Shown piece by piece: positions 1 to 6,413 of a stretch of 14,575 nt of DNA; position 1 is the first letter of the stretch; every line of letters begins with the position of its first letter. This stretch comes from Tannerellaceae bacterium. Its GTDB lineage: Bacteria > Bacteroidota > Bacteroidia > Bacteroidales > Tannerellaceae. Location of the stretch: contig JAIRYL010000143.1 of the NCBI GenBank assembly GCA_031267775.1, forward strand, positions 1 to 14,575, written 5' to 3'. The notes under the pieces are model-generated. The model made no database searches, was not told the DNA's origin, and worked only from the letters and a program-made list of their open reading frames with translations. Both the position numbers and the translations under genes were made by a program.

Positions 1-17
1 CATTTTGATACAAGGTG

Positions 18-48
18 CAAAATTAGTCAATTCAAAAGTACACGCAGA
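18..48 (-). promoter_or_regulatory. Possible leftward promoter, left edge
   Basis: Read on the minus strand, 18-25 is TAATTTTG, a full match to the Bacteroidota -7 consensus TAnnTTTG. At 45-48 it reads TCTG, one mismatch from the -33 TTTG, with 19 bp between. It would drive a gene left of the window. The evidence is motif only. Confidence 0.35.
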
Positions 49-447
49 TTTATGCCACTTAAAAACATTATTTATAGTGTGTTACAGGAAATGTTAAACG
101 ATTTTAGTGGACACTAGTGTTGCCCGGTATTTTCTTTCGCGGTAACTAAGGGGAAGCTGTGCGGCGCTTTGCCCGCTGCATGGGCAAACGGAGGGGTATT
201 GCCTGCCTGTTTATGGCTGCGGATGCGGTCTGAATCAGGCGGAAATGTTTATGGCTCCCGGTAGTTAACAAATGTTTTTGGGGGATTACCGGTAAAGTCA
301 GGAGGCGTTTGAACGCTTCAAGCGCTTTCCAATCATCCTTCAATTACCGTCCAATTAACCCTAAATCATTACTATACTTTCCGTTATCTATCGGTCGACT
401 GAAAAACAAAGAAAAAATAAAGTTTTTTGTATGCTTTAGTCCGGCGC

Positions 448-479
448 CAAAATTAGTCCACGAACGTTTTCCACATAAA
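448..479 (-). promoter_or_regulatory. Possible second leftward promoter
   Basis: Minus-strand 448-455 is again TAATTTTG, inside an 11-mer (448-458) identical to 18-28. At 476-479 it reads TTTA, one mismatch from the -33 box, with 20 bp spacing. If active, it would transcribe the gene-free 1-440 segment leftward, giving either a long leader or a small RNA. Confidence 0.3.
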
Positions 480-539
480 ATAAAGTCATATCTATCTGTA
501 CTTATCTCGTTTAAATCTTCTACTTTTACGGCTTGGCAA

Positions 540-563
540 CATATTTGATGATAATCTATTATC
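540..563 (+). promoter_or_regulatory. Probable grpE promoter with dyad at start site
   Basis: CATATTTG at 540-547 matches the -7 consensus TAnnTTTG except at the first base. No good -33 TTTG lies at the usual distance. Immediately downstream, 550-563 is a perfect inverted repeat, GATAAT-CT-ATTATC, covering the expected transcription start (about 554). That placement suits a repressor operator for a heat-shock operon, but the sequence is not the CIRCE element. The -7 call is moderate and the operator role is inference. Confidence 0.35.
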
Positions 564-618
564 GTAACATGCAGAAAATAGTGGCAGAACAGGTTGTAAA
601 CATTTATAATAATAGATC

Positions 619-1206
619 ATGAGTACAAAGGAAGATAAAGGAAACATGGATTTTGCAGAGAAAGATGAACTTCTGAACGAAGTGGATGCGACAAATTTAC
701 AGGATAAAACAGAAAATGCGGCAGAAGAATCAGCGAATGAGGCTGACAATGTGTCGGACGAAGACGGGGCGCTTCAAAAGAAGTATGATGAATTAAACAA
801 TTCTCACTTACGCTTGATGGCTGAATTTGATAATTACAGAAAACGTACGCTTCGCGAAAAAGCAGACCTGATTAAAAGCGGGGGCGAATCTGCGCTTACG
901 AATCTGCTCCCTGTGCTGGACGATTTTGAACGGGCCTTACAAAATATACGGACAGCCGAAAATATTGACGCTATTAAGGAAGGAATGGAACTTATTTACA
1001 ATAAGTTCGTCGCTTACCTGACTCAACAGGGGGTAAAACCTATCGACGCTTTAGGAAAGACTTTTGAAACTGAAATGTTTGAAGCGGTTGCTATCATTCC
1101 CGCGCCTGAACATGAGATGAAGGGAAAGGTGCTCGACAGCGTGCAAACGGGTTATACGTTGTACGATAAGGTAATCCGCCACGCAAAAGTAGTGGTAGGG
1201 GAATAA
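619..1206 (+). CDS. grpE: Nucleotide exchange factor GrpE (DnaK co-chaperone)
   Basis: 195 residues. GrpE dimers release ADP from the cytoplasmic chaperone DnaK and so drive its folding cycle with DnaJ. The N-terminal ~50 residues are acidic and low-complexity. A long helical, coiled-coil-like segment (about 50-95) leads into the conserved core NYRKRTLRE. The C-terminal beta domain carries the family signature, running from FETEMFEAVAIIP to GYTLYDKVIRHAKVVV near the end. Length is normal for the family. An in-frame ATG at 646 (residue 10), preceded by AAAGGAAAC, has a better ribosome site than the ATG at 619, so the true protein may be nine residues shorter. dnaJ follows after 34 bp, and dnaK is not in the window. 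The leader has a dyad at the predicted start site. Function is secure; only the start is in doubt. Confidence 0.96.
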   Translation: MSTKEDKGNMDFAEKDELLNEVDATNLQDKTENAAEESANEADNVSDEDGALQKKYDELNNSHLRLMAEFDNYRKRTLREKADLIKSGGESALTNLLPVLDDFERALQNIRTAENIDAIKEGMELIYNKFVAYLTQQGVKPIDALGKTFETEMFEAVAIIPAPEHEMKGKVLDSVQTGYTLYDKVIRHAKVVVGE

Positions 1207-1240
1207 TCAAAACAAACATAGAAGGGAGACAAATATAAAA

Positions 1241-2386
1241 ATGGCTAAACGAGATTACTACGAAGTACTCGGCGTTGAGAGAAATGCAACTGCAGAAGTA
1301 ATAAAAAAGGCTTATCGTAAAAAAGCGATAGAGTATCATCCTGATAAAAATCCGGGAAATAAGGAAGCGGAAGAAAAATTTAAGGAAGCGGCAGAGGCTT
1401 ACGACGTGTTAAGCGATGAACAAAAACGCCAGCGTTACGACCAGTTTGGCCATGCCGGCGTGGGAAGCGCTTCCGCAGGCGGAGGCTTTAGCGGAGATAT
1501 GTCTATGGAAGACATCTTCTCTCAATTTGGCGATATCTTTGGCGGACATTTTGGCTTTGGCGGGTTTGGCGGCTCGCGGGGCGGCGAATACCGGATAAAC
1601 AGGGGTTCTGATTTGCGCGTAAAAGTAAAATTGAATCTGAATGAAATAGCCAAAGGCGTTGAAAAGAAAATAAAGGTAAAGAAATATATTCCTTGTAAAG
1701 CGTGCCAGGGAAGCGGCGCGGAAGGTTCAAACAATACCAAAACATGTAATACGTGCCATGGTAACGGGGTGGTAACCCGCGTTACCAATACGATATTGGG
1801 CAAGATGCAAACACAGTCTACCTGTCCTACCTGTAACGGGGAGGGGAAGATTATAACCAAGAAATGCCAGGTTTGTAACGGGGAAGGTATTGTAAAGGAC
1901 GACGATGTGATAACGTTGAACATTCCGGCCGGCGTGGGCGAAGGCATGCAGCTTTCCATGAGCGGGAAAGGAAATGCGGCGCGGCATGGCGGCGTAAATG
2001 GCGACTTGCTCATATTAATAGAAGAAGAACCGCATCCGGAACTGATTCGCGATGAAAATGATTTATTGTATAATTTGCTGCTTACGGTTCCGCAGGCTGC
2101 TTTAGGCGGAAGTATAGAAGTACCAACCATTGACGGGAAGGCGAAGGTAAAGATCGATCCCGGAACGCAGCCTGGAAAAGTTCTCAGACTGCGTAATAAA
2201 GGCTTGCCGTCTGTCAACAGTTATGGAACGGGCGATTTATTGATTAATGTGAGCGTTTATATCCCGGAAACGCTTTCCGATTCGGAAAAAGCGACATTGA
2301 GCGGGCTGGATAACTCTCCAAACTTTCAACCAAAAGAAACGGCAAAAGAAAAAATATTCAATAAATTCAGACAGATGTTTGATTAA
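1241..2386 (+). CDS. dnaJ: Chaperone protein DnaJ (Hsp40, type I)
   Basis: 381 residues, full length. DnaJ delivers unfolded clients to cytoplasmic DnaK and stimulates its ATPase. The J domain is residues 1-70, with the HPD triad at 33-35. A Gly/Phe-rich linker (about 73-115) is rich in FGG repeats. The zinc domain has all four CxxCxGxG modules, at 152-159 (CKACQGSG), 169-176 (CNTCHGNG), 195-202 (CPTCNGEG) and 209-216 (CQVCNGEG). The C-terminal client-binding domain follows. A purine-rich ribosome site, AGAAGGGAGA, lies about 12 bp before the ATG. The gene sits 34 bp after grpE, and 44 bp separate it from the aldo/keto reductase, so all three may share one transcript. No domain or key residue is missing. 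Confidence 0.98.
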   Translation: MAKRDYYEVLGVERNATAEVIKKAYRKKAIEYHPDKNPGNKEAEEKFKEAAEAYDVLSDEQKRQRYDQFGHAGVGSASAGGGFSGDMSMEDIFSQFGDIFGGHFGFGGFGGSRGGEYRINRGSDLRVKVKLNLNEIAKGVEKKIKVKKYIPCKACQGSGAEGSNNTKTCNTCHGNGVVTRVTNTILGKMQTQSTCPTCNGEGKIITKKCQVCNGEGIVKDDDVITLNIPAGVGEGMQLSMSGKGNAARHGGVNGDLLILIEEEPHPELIRDENDLLYNLLLTVPQAALGGSIEVPTIDGKAKVKIDPGTQPGKVLRLRNKGLPSVNSYGTGDLLINVSVYIPETLSDSEKATLSGLDNSPNFQPKETAKEKIFNKFRQMFD

Positions 2387-2387
2387 A

Positions 2388-2411
2388 TAATTGATAGCTA
2401 ATCGTCAATTA
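2388..2411 (+). repeat. Small inverted repeat between dnaJ and the reductase
   Basis: TAATTGA (2388-2394) and TCAATTA (2405-2411) form a perfect 7-bp stem with a 10-nt loop just after the dnaJ stop. It is A/T-rich and lacks a T-tract, so it is at best a weak processing or partial-termination site between dnaJ and the downstream reductase. Confidence 0.35.
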
Positions 2412-2430
2412 GTAACTAAAATAGGAAGTT

Positions 2431-3423
2431 ATGGATTTTTACAAAGCAAATGAAAAACGATACGACGATATGATTTATCGTCGTTGTGGACGGAGTGGGA
2501 TACGGCTACCGGCTATTTCCCTCGGATTATGGCATAACTTTGGGAGCGTGGATACGTTTAATCATTTTATCCGGATTGCGCATACCGCATTCGATAATGG
2601 AATCACCCATTTTGATCTGGCGAATAATTATGGCCCGGCGTATGGCTCGGCCGAAGAAAATTTCGGGCGCATACTGAAAAAGGGATTGGGGCATTATCGC
2701 GATGAATTGATTATTTCGTCTAAAGCGGGTTATGATATGTGGCCGGGTCCTTACGGCGAATGGGGAAGCCGGAAGTATCTGATGGCGAGCCTTGACCAGA
2801 GCCTGAAGCGTATGGGGCTTGATTATGTGGATATCTTTTATTCGCATCGTCCCGACCCGGAGACGCCGATAGAGGAAACCATGGGAGCGTTAGCGGATAT
2901 TGTCAGGCAAGGAAAAGCGCTGTATGCGGGCATATCCAATTATAACGACGTACAGGCCAGGGCTGCGTTGTCCGTACTAAAAGAGCATAAGGTGAAATGC
3001 CTGATCCATCAGCCTAAGTATTCGATGTTTGAGCGTTGGGTTGAGCCGAAACTTCTTCCTTTGCTTGAAGAAGAGGGCGTTGGCGTGATTGCTTTTTCCC
3101 CGTTGGCGCAAGGACTTTTGACGAACAGGTACCTGAATGGTATTCCCGAAGATTCAAGGGCTGCTAAATCTACCGGATTCCTTCAACTGAATCAGGTAAC
3201 GGAAGAGGTGGTTGCTAAAGTTCGCAAACTAAATGATATTGCTCTGAACCGGGATCAAACGTTGGCAGAGATGGCGCTGGCCTGGTTGCTGAAAGACGAC
3301 AGAGTGACCAGCGTGCTTATCGGCGCCAGTTCGGTAGCTCAGTTGGAAGATAATTTGAAAGCGTTGCATAATCTTTCTTTTTCAGGAGATGAATTAAGCG
3401 CAATAGAGACTATATTAGCTTAA
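2431..3423 (+). CDS. Aldo/keto reductase, YghZ (AKR14)-like
   Basis: 330 residues. A cytoplasmic NADPH-dependent (beta/alpha)8-barrel reductase. The closest family I recognise is E. coli YghZ, reported to reduce L-glyceraldehyde 3-phosphate and methylglyoxal; the related Kv-beta-like reductases share the fold. The catalytic tetrad is visible as Asp62 and Tyr67 (FDLANNYG), Lys98 (SSKAGY) and His139 (FYSHRPD). The YghZ-type stretch around GYDMWPGPYGEWGSRKYL (100-117) and the C-terminal cofactor-binding motif near SVLIGASSVAQLEDNL are present. The ATG at 2431 has AGGAAG about 4 bp upstream, and an internal ATG (residue 14) is less likely. The gene lies 44 bp after dnaJ on the same strand, which may place carbonyl detoxification under stress control; that is inference. 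The exact substrate cannot be told from sequence. Confidence 0.9.
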   Translation: MDFYKANEKRYDDMIYRRCGRSGIRLPAISLGLWHNFGSVDTFNHFIRIAHTAFDNGITHFDLANNYGPAYGSAEENFGRILKKGLGHYRDELIISSKAGYDMWPGPYGEWGSRKYLMASLDQSLKRMGLDYVDIFYSHRPDPETPIEETMGALADIVRQGKALYAGISNYNDVQARAALSVLKEHKVKCLIHQPKYSMFERWVEPKLLPLLEEEGVGVIAFSPLAQGLLTNRYLNGIPEDSRAAKSTGFLQLNQVTEEVVAKVRKLNDIALNRDQTLAEMALAWLLKDDRVTSVLIGASSVAQLEDNLKALHNLSFSGDELSAIETILA

Positions 3424-3458
3424 CAAAGAGACCGGGATTTCCGGTCTCTTTGTTTTGA
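3422..3458 (+). terminator. Intrinsic terminator after the aldo/keto reductase
   Basis: A perfect 14-bp stem, AACAAAGAGACCGG (3422-3435) with CCGGTCTCTTTGTT (3441-3454) around a 5-nt loop, is followed by a short T-rich run. The stem begins inside the TAA stop codon. It lies between convergent genes (rsmE ends at 3505) and is A/T-symmetric at its base, so it may stop transcription from both sides. Confidence 0.85.
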
Positions 3459-3504
3459 GTCTATTTTTCAGCTATCGGATTCATACGGTATGGGGGAGGC
3501 CTCC

Positions 3505-4200
3505 TTAATTCAATATATGGATTGTGTGGGCGGCTACTAAAGCGGCTGTTTCTGTCCTGAGTCGGCTAGCGCCTAATGATATGGGTTCGAATCCTTTTTT
3601 AATGGCGGCATTCACTTCGTCGGGGCTAAAATCGCCTTCCGGCCCAATCAATATCACGGCGTCTTCTTTTGAATGATAGCGTTGCTTTAGTGTGTTTTTC
3701 TCTCCTTCATGGCAATGAGCGATAAATCTTCTACCATAAAAAGGTTGCTGTATAAATGCTTGAAAGTCTGTTATTCCGGTTAGCTTGGGTAAGGTCGCTT
3801 TCTGTGATTGTTTCATCGCGCTGACCAGTATCTTTTCCAGCCGGGAGGGCTTGATTTCCCGCCTTTCGGAAAAACGACAATTCAGAAAGGTTATTTGATT
3901 TATCCCGATTTCCGTTGATTTTTCACAAAACCATTCCATCCGGTCTATGGTCTTTGTGGGAGCGACGGCTATATGCAAATTAAAATGCCATAAAAGAGGC
4001 TGCTCCTGTCTGGCTATAACGTCAACATAACAATGTTTGGGGTTGGACGAACGAATCATTGCTTTGTAAAAGAAACCTTTTCCGTCGGCCAGGTCTATCG
4101 TATCCCCTTCCGCCAGGCGTAATACGCGCAGGGCATGCCTTGCTTCTTCTTCCGGCAATTCCCGGGTTATATCTATATCCGGCGCGTAGAATAACTGCAT
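3505..4200 (-). CDS. rsmE: 16S rRNA m3U1498 methyltransferase RsmE
   Basis: 231 residues from the ATG at 4198-4200. RsmE is a SPOUT-class enzyme that uses S-adenosylmethionine to methylate N3 of U1498 in 16S rRNA of the 30S subunit. The N-terminal ~70 residues form the PUA-like RNA-binding part (HALRVLRLAEGD). The C-terminal trefoil-knot motifs are complete: GPEGDFSPDEV from about residue 186 and LGASRLRTETAALVAAH from about 209. The frame stays open upstream to 4431, but that 77-residue extension overlaps the transporter gene, has arginine-rich shadow composition and lacks homology to the family. The start at 4200 lies 5 bp after the transporter stop, with TTAGGTTGAAATTC as leader. It is the last gene of a three-gene minus-strand operon. 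Confidence 0.96.
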   Translation of the reverse strand: MQLFYAPDIDITRELPEEEARHALRVLRLAEGDTIDLADGKGFFYKAMIRSSNPKHCYVDVIARQEQPLLWHFNLHIAVAPTKTIDRMEWFCEKSTEIGINQITFLNCRFSERREIKPSRLEKILVSAMKQSQKATLPKLTGITDFQAFIQQPFYGRRFIAHCHEGEKNTLKQRYHSKEDAVILIGPEGDFSPDEVNAAIKKGFEPISLGASRLRTETAALVAAHTIHILN

Positions 4201-4205
4201 GAATT

Positions 4206-5519
4206 TCAACCTAAAATCATCCCGACAATTGTTGCCGACATAATAGAAACCAACGCTCCCCCAATCATTGCCGGAAAACCCAAACGGGTAATCATGGCGC
4301 TCTTTCCGGGAGCTAAAACGCCCATTCCTCCCAGTAATATACCGATAGAAGATATGTTGGCAAAGCCGCACAAGATATAAGTCGACATCAACATAGACTT
4401 TTCGTAGATAAACATACCGGCGTCTTTCCACTCCTGCATCTGGGCATAAGCTACAAACTCATTTAAAATAGTTTTCTGCCCCAAAAGAGAACCGACCACC
4501 ATTATATCGTCGGCCGGAACGCCTATCAGCCACATAAAAGGCGCCAGGATTGTCCCGATTATAAACTGAAACGTAAGCCCTTGTGATTTTCCATTTGTAA
4601 ATTCCCTTATCCATTCATTCAGTCCGGTATAACGGCCTATTATATCGCTCGAAATATAATTCACTAAAGCTACCAATCCTATAAAAACCAATAACATGGC
4701 AGCTATATTCACCATTAATTTAACGCCTGTCGACGCGCCGGCAGCTAATGCGTCCAACGGGGTAGAACGCTTATCGACCTGCTCTATTTCGATTACCCTG
4801 TCGCTTACGGGTTCGGTTTGCGGACAAAGCATCTTGGCTATAACAATCGCTCCGGGAGCAGCCATTACGGACGCCGACAACAGATGCTTGGCAAAAAGCA
4901 CCCTGGATACAGGGTCGCTGCCTCCTAACATTCCGACATAAGCTCCCATAACAGAACCGGCAATTGTTCCCATACCGGAAACCATTACCAAAAATATCTC
5001 CGACCGGTTCATCGACGGTAAATAATTTTTGATAAGGACGGGCGACTCGGTCATTCCCATAAATATATTCCCCGATACGACAAGCCCTTCCGAGCCTGAT
5101 ACATTCATAAAATGCTGGAGCGCCCACAAAAAGGCTCTCACGATCCATTGAATAATTCCCCAATAATACAAAAGCGATACCAGAGCTGAAAAAAAGATAA
5201 CAACGGGTAATGAATGAAGCAGAAAACTGAAATTGCCTTTATTCGCCAACGCATCGCCCAATAAAAACGTTATTCCGGCATGCGTGAAATCCATCAATTT
5301 TACAAAACTTTTGCCTATCCATTCAAAAACGATCCCTATAACCGGAACATACAGTATAGACAACGCCAAAATCAATTGAAGGAATAATCCGCCGCCTATT
5401 AATTTCCAATCAATATGTTTGCGGTCATAACTAAACAGATAGCATACCCCAAGCACGCATATCATTCCCAATAATCCGCGCAGAAGGGAAATGACAGTAA
5501 ATCCGAATGGCTCGATCAT
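4206..5519 (-). CDS. Concentrative nucleoside transporter (CNT/NupC family)
   Basis: 437 residues, an inner-membrane ion-coupled nucleoside importer. Hydrophobic segments run through the protein. Substrate-site motifs are recognisable: GMTESP (155-160) in re-entrant hairpin 1, GQKTILNEFVAY (347-358) and CGFANISSIGI (384-394). By correspondence with the Vibrio cholerae CNT structure, Thr157, Glu158, Glu354, Phe386, Asn388 and Ser391 match nucleoside-contacting residues. The nucleobase-contacting glutamine of GQTE is Met156 here, which may change base preference. The start is 3 bp after the upstream gene's stop and the stop is 5 bp before rsmE, so translation is probably coupled. The family is certain, but the exact permeants are not. 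Confidence 0.95.
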   Translation of the reverse strand: MIEPFGFTVISLLRGLLGMICVLGVCYLFSYDRKHIDWKLIGGGLFLQLILALSILYVPVIGIVFEWIGKSFVKLMDFTHAGITFLLGDALANKGNFSFLLHSLPVVIFFSALVSLLYYWGIIQWIVRAFLWALQHFMNVSGSEGLVVSGNIFMGMTESPVLIKNYLPSMNRSEIFLVMVSGMGTIAGSVMGAYVGMLGGSDPVSRVLFAKHLLSASVMAAPGAIVIAKMLCPQTEPVSDRVIEIEQVDKRSTPLDALAAGASTGVKLMVNIAAMLLVFIGLVALVNYISSDIIGRYTGLNEWIREFTNGKSQGLTFQFIIGTILAPFMWLIGVPADDIMVVGSLLGQKTILNEFVAYAQMQEWKDAGMFIYEKSMLMSTYILCGFANISSIGILLGGMGVLAPGKSAMITRLGFPAMIGGALVSIMSATIVGMILG

Positions 5520-5522
5520 AGA

Positions 5523-6158
5523 TTATTCTCCCTTTATTTTTCTGCGACGTAATTCGTCTCTATACATTTTGGCATATTCATAATTCTCATTTTCAACAGC
5601 TTCTTGCAGGCGCGTTTCGAGTTCTCCGGTATCCAGCAGGGAAAACCATTTTAGTAATTGAGCTTCATCTTTTATTTCGTTTGGTTCAAGGTCATACAAT
5701 AAATCTTCGTCGTCTTTATCTTCACTATCTTCAAAAAGGGATGAATCTTCCAGCGCCACGCCGCATTCCTGTATGATTCCTTCTGTCGTATATATCTCGC
5801 ATTGTACGCGGAGAGCAATGGCTATGGCGTCTGATGTACGGGAGTCAAGACGCACCTGGCGCATGCCATTATCGAATAACAACTCGGAGTAGAAAACGCC
5901 TTCTTCAAATTTGTAAATGAATACTTTACATAAACGAATATCAAAAGACCGCAAAAAGGCGGAAAAGAGGTCGTGCGTAAGGGGACGCGGAGGATTTATT
6001 TTTTCCAAAGCGATAGCAATGGATTGCGCCTCTGTTGTCCCAACAATAATCGGGATACGCCGTAGCCCTTTTTCTTCGGCAAGTATCAAAGCGTATGCGC
6101 CGGATTGTATCTGACTGTTCGTTAATCCCTGAACTCTTAATTTAACTATTGTGTCCAA
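5523..6158 (-). CDS. Bifunctional nuclease family protein (DUF151) with UVR motif
   Basis: 211 residues. Residues 1-130 match the bifunctional nuclease domain, reported as DNase/RNase activity in some members and a conserved fold of unsettled role in most. The conserved blocks are RRIPIIVGTTEAQSIAIALE (33-52), RPLTHDLF (58-65) and DSRTSDAIAIALR (105-117). An acidic linker (about 137-165, rich in Asp and Glu) leads to a UvrB/UvrC-type UVR helical hairpin at about 179-207. This architecture is common in Bacteroidota. Translation must start at TTG (6156-6158): no ATG exists between the upstream in-frame stop (6183-6185) and the conserved N-terminus, and MDTIVKLRVQGLTNSQ fits the family start. 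It is the first gene of the operon with the transporter and rsmE. The biological role is not known. Confidence 0.92.
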   Translation of the reverse strand: MDTIVKLRVQGLTNSQIQSGAYALILAEEKGLRRIPIIVGTTEAQSIAIALEKINPPRPLTHDLFSAFLRSFDIRLCKVFIYKFEEGVFYSELLFDNGMRQVRLDSRTSDAIAIALRVQCEIYTTEGIIQECGVALEDSSLFEDSEDKDDEDLLYDLEPNEIKDEAQLLKWFSLLDTGELETRLQEAVENENYEYAKMYRDELRRRKIKGE

Positions 6159-6210
6159 ATTAAACCTGTTTTTTGTTGAACTCTAAACAACAACATACTA
6201 AAAACGTTTA

Positions 6211-6238
6211 CAAATGTAATGCTTTTATTCTATAAAAA
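6211..6238 (-). promoter_or_regulatory. Promoter of the nuclease-family/transporter/rsmE operon
   Basis: Minus-strand 6211-6218 is TACATTTG, a full match to TAnnTTTG. The -33 side is only a T-run (minus TTTT at 6235-6238, spacing 16), so it is weaker. The predicted start near 6204 gives a leader of about 45 nt to the TTG start codon. Confidence 0.55.
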
Positions 6239-6249
6239 GTTATCAGGCA

Positions 6250-6278
6250 AGCCTTTTCAGTTACAAACGGAAAAGGTT
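6250..6278. repeat. Hairpin/dyad between divergent promoters
   Basis: CCTTTTC (6252-6258) pairs with GAAAAGG (6270-6276). Inside it GTT (6260-6262) pairs with AAC (6266-6268) around a 3-nt loop, with one A-G mismatch, and the base extends by a G-T and an A-T pair. It lies upstream of both promoter elements and lacks a T-tract. A shared operator is more plausible than a terminator, though unproven. Confidence 0.4.
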
Positions 6279-6321
6279 AAAATTTCAGGAGGTTAATAAC
6301 TTTTTTTGTCTATCTTATTCA

Positions 6322-6351
6322 TCTGATATTCCTTGAGAAGATATATTTTTG
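6322..6351 (+). promoter_or_regulatory. Promoter of the transferase/sensor-kinase operon
   Basis: TATTTTTG at 6344-6351 is a full match to the Bacteroidota -7 element, and TCTG at 6322-6325 is one mismatch from the -33 TTTG with 18 bp spacing. The predicted start is near 6358, about 56 nt before the ATG at 6414. Confidence 0.55.
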
Positions 6352-6413
6352 TAGATTTTTAGAAGCTCTTAAAAAAGGTAGTTGAGCTATTTATCGATTC
6401 AATTTGATGACAG

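Larger units (their letters stand above)
1..618. other. Gene-free upstream region of grpE
   Basis: No open reading frame here has convincing codon character or a family match that I can recognise. The region holds two leftward -7-like sites (18-25 and 448-455), a perfect 7-bp stem with a 7-nt loop (TTTGCCC 168-174 with GGGCAAA 182-188), a 10-bp palindrome TTACCGGTAA (286-295), and mutually exclusive small stems at 305-316 and 309-321. The probable grpE promoter lies near its right end. A minus-strand frame at 146-343 begins with TTG and has no ribosome site, and I do not call it. The gene served by the leftward promoters would lie outside the window. Confidence 0.6.

Noticed and set aside
146..343. 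Minus-strand 65-codon frame upstream of grpE
   Set aside because: It begins with TTG, has no ribosome site, matches no family I know, and crosses several small palindromes. It may be non-coding or repeat-derived sequence.
309..548. Plus-strand 79-codon frame
   Set aside because: Non-ATG start, composition of random A/T-rich sequence, and it runs through the likely grpE promoter.
1522..2217. 231-codon minus-strand frame
   Set aside because: Antisense to dnaJ with Pro/Ser/Phe-rich shadow composition. The dnaJ frame is unambiguous.
4201..4431. 77-residue N-terminal extension of RsmE
   Set aside because: It overlaps the transporter coding region in another frame, and RsmE proteins start at the MQLFYAPDI-like position. 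The ATG at 4200 sits 5 bp after the transporter stop.
6286..6298. Strong Shine-Dalgarno-like AGGAGG in the divergent intergenic region
   Set aside because: No start codon or open frame follows at a usable distance, so chance is the simplest explanation.
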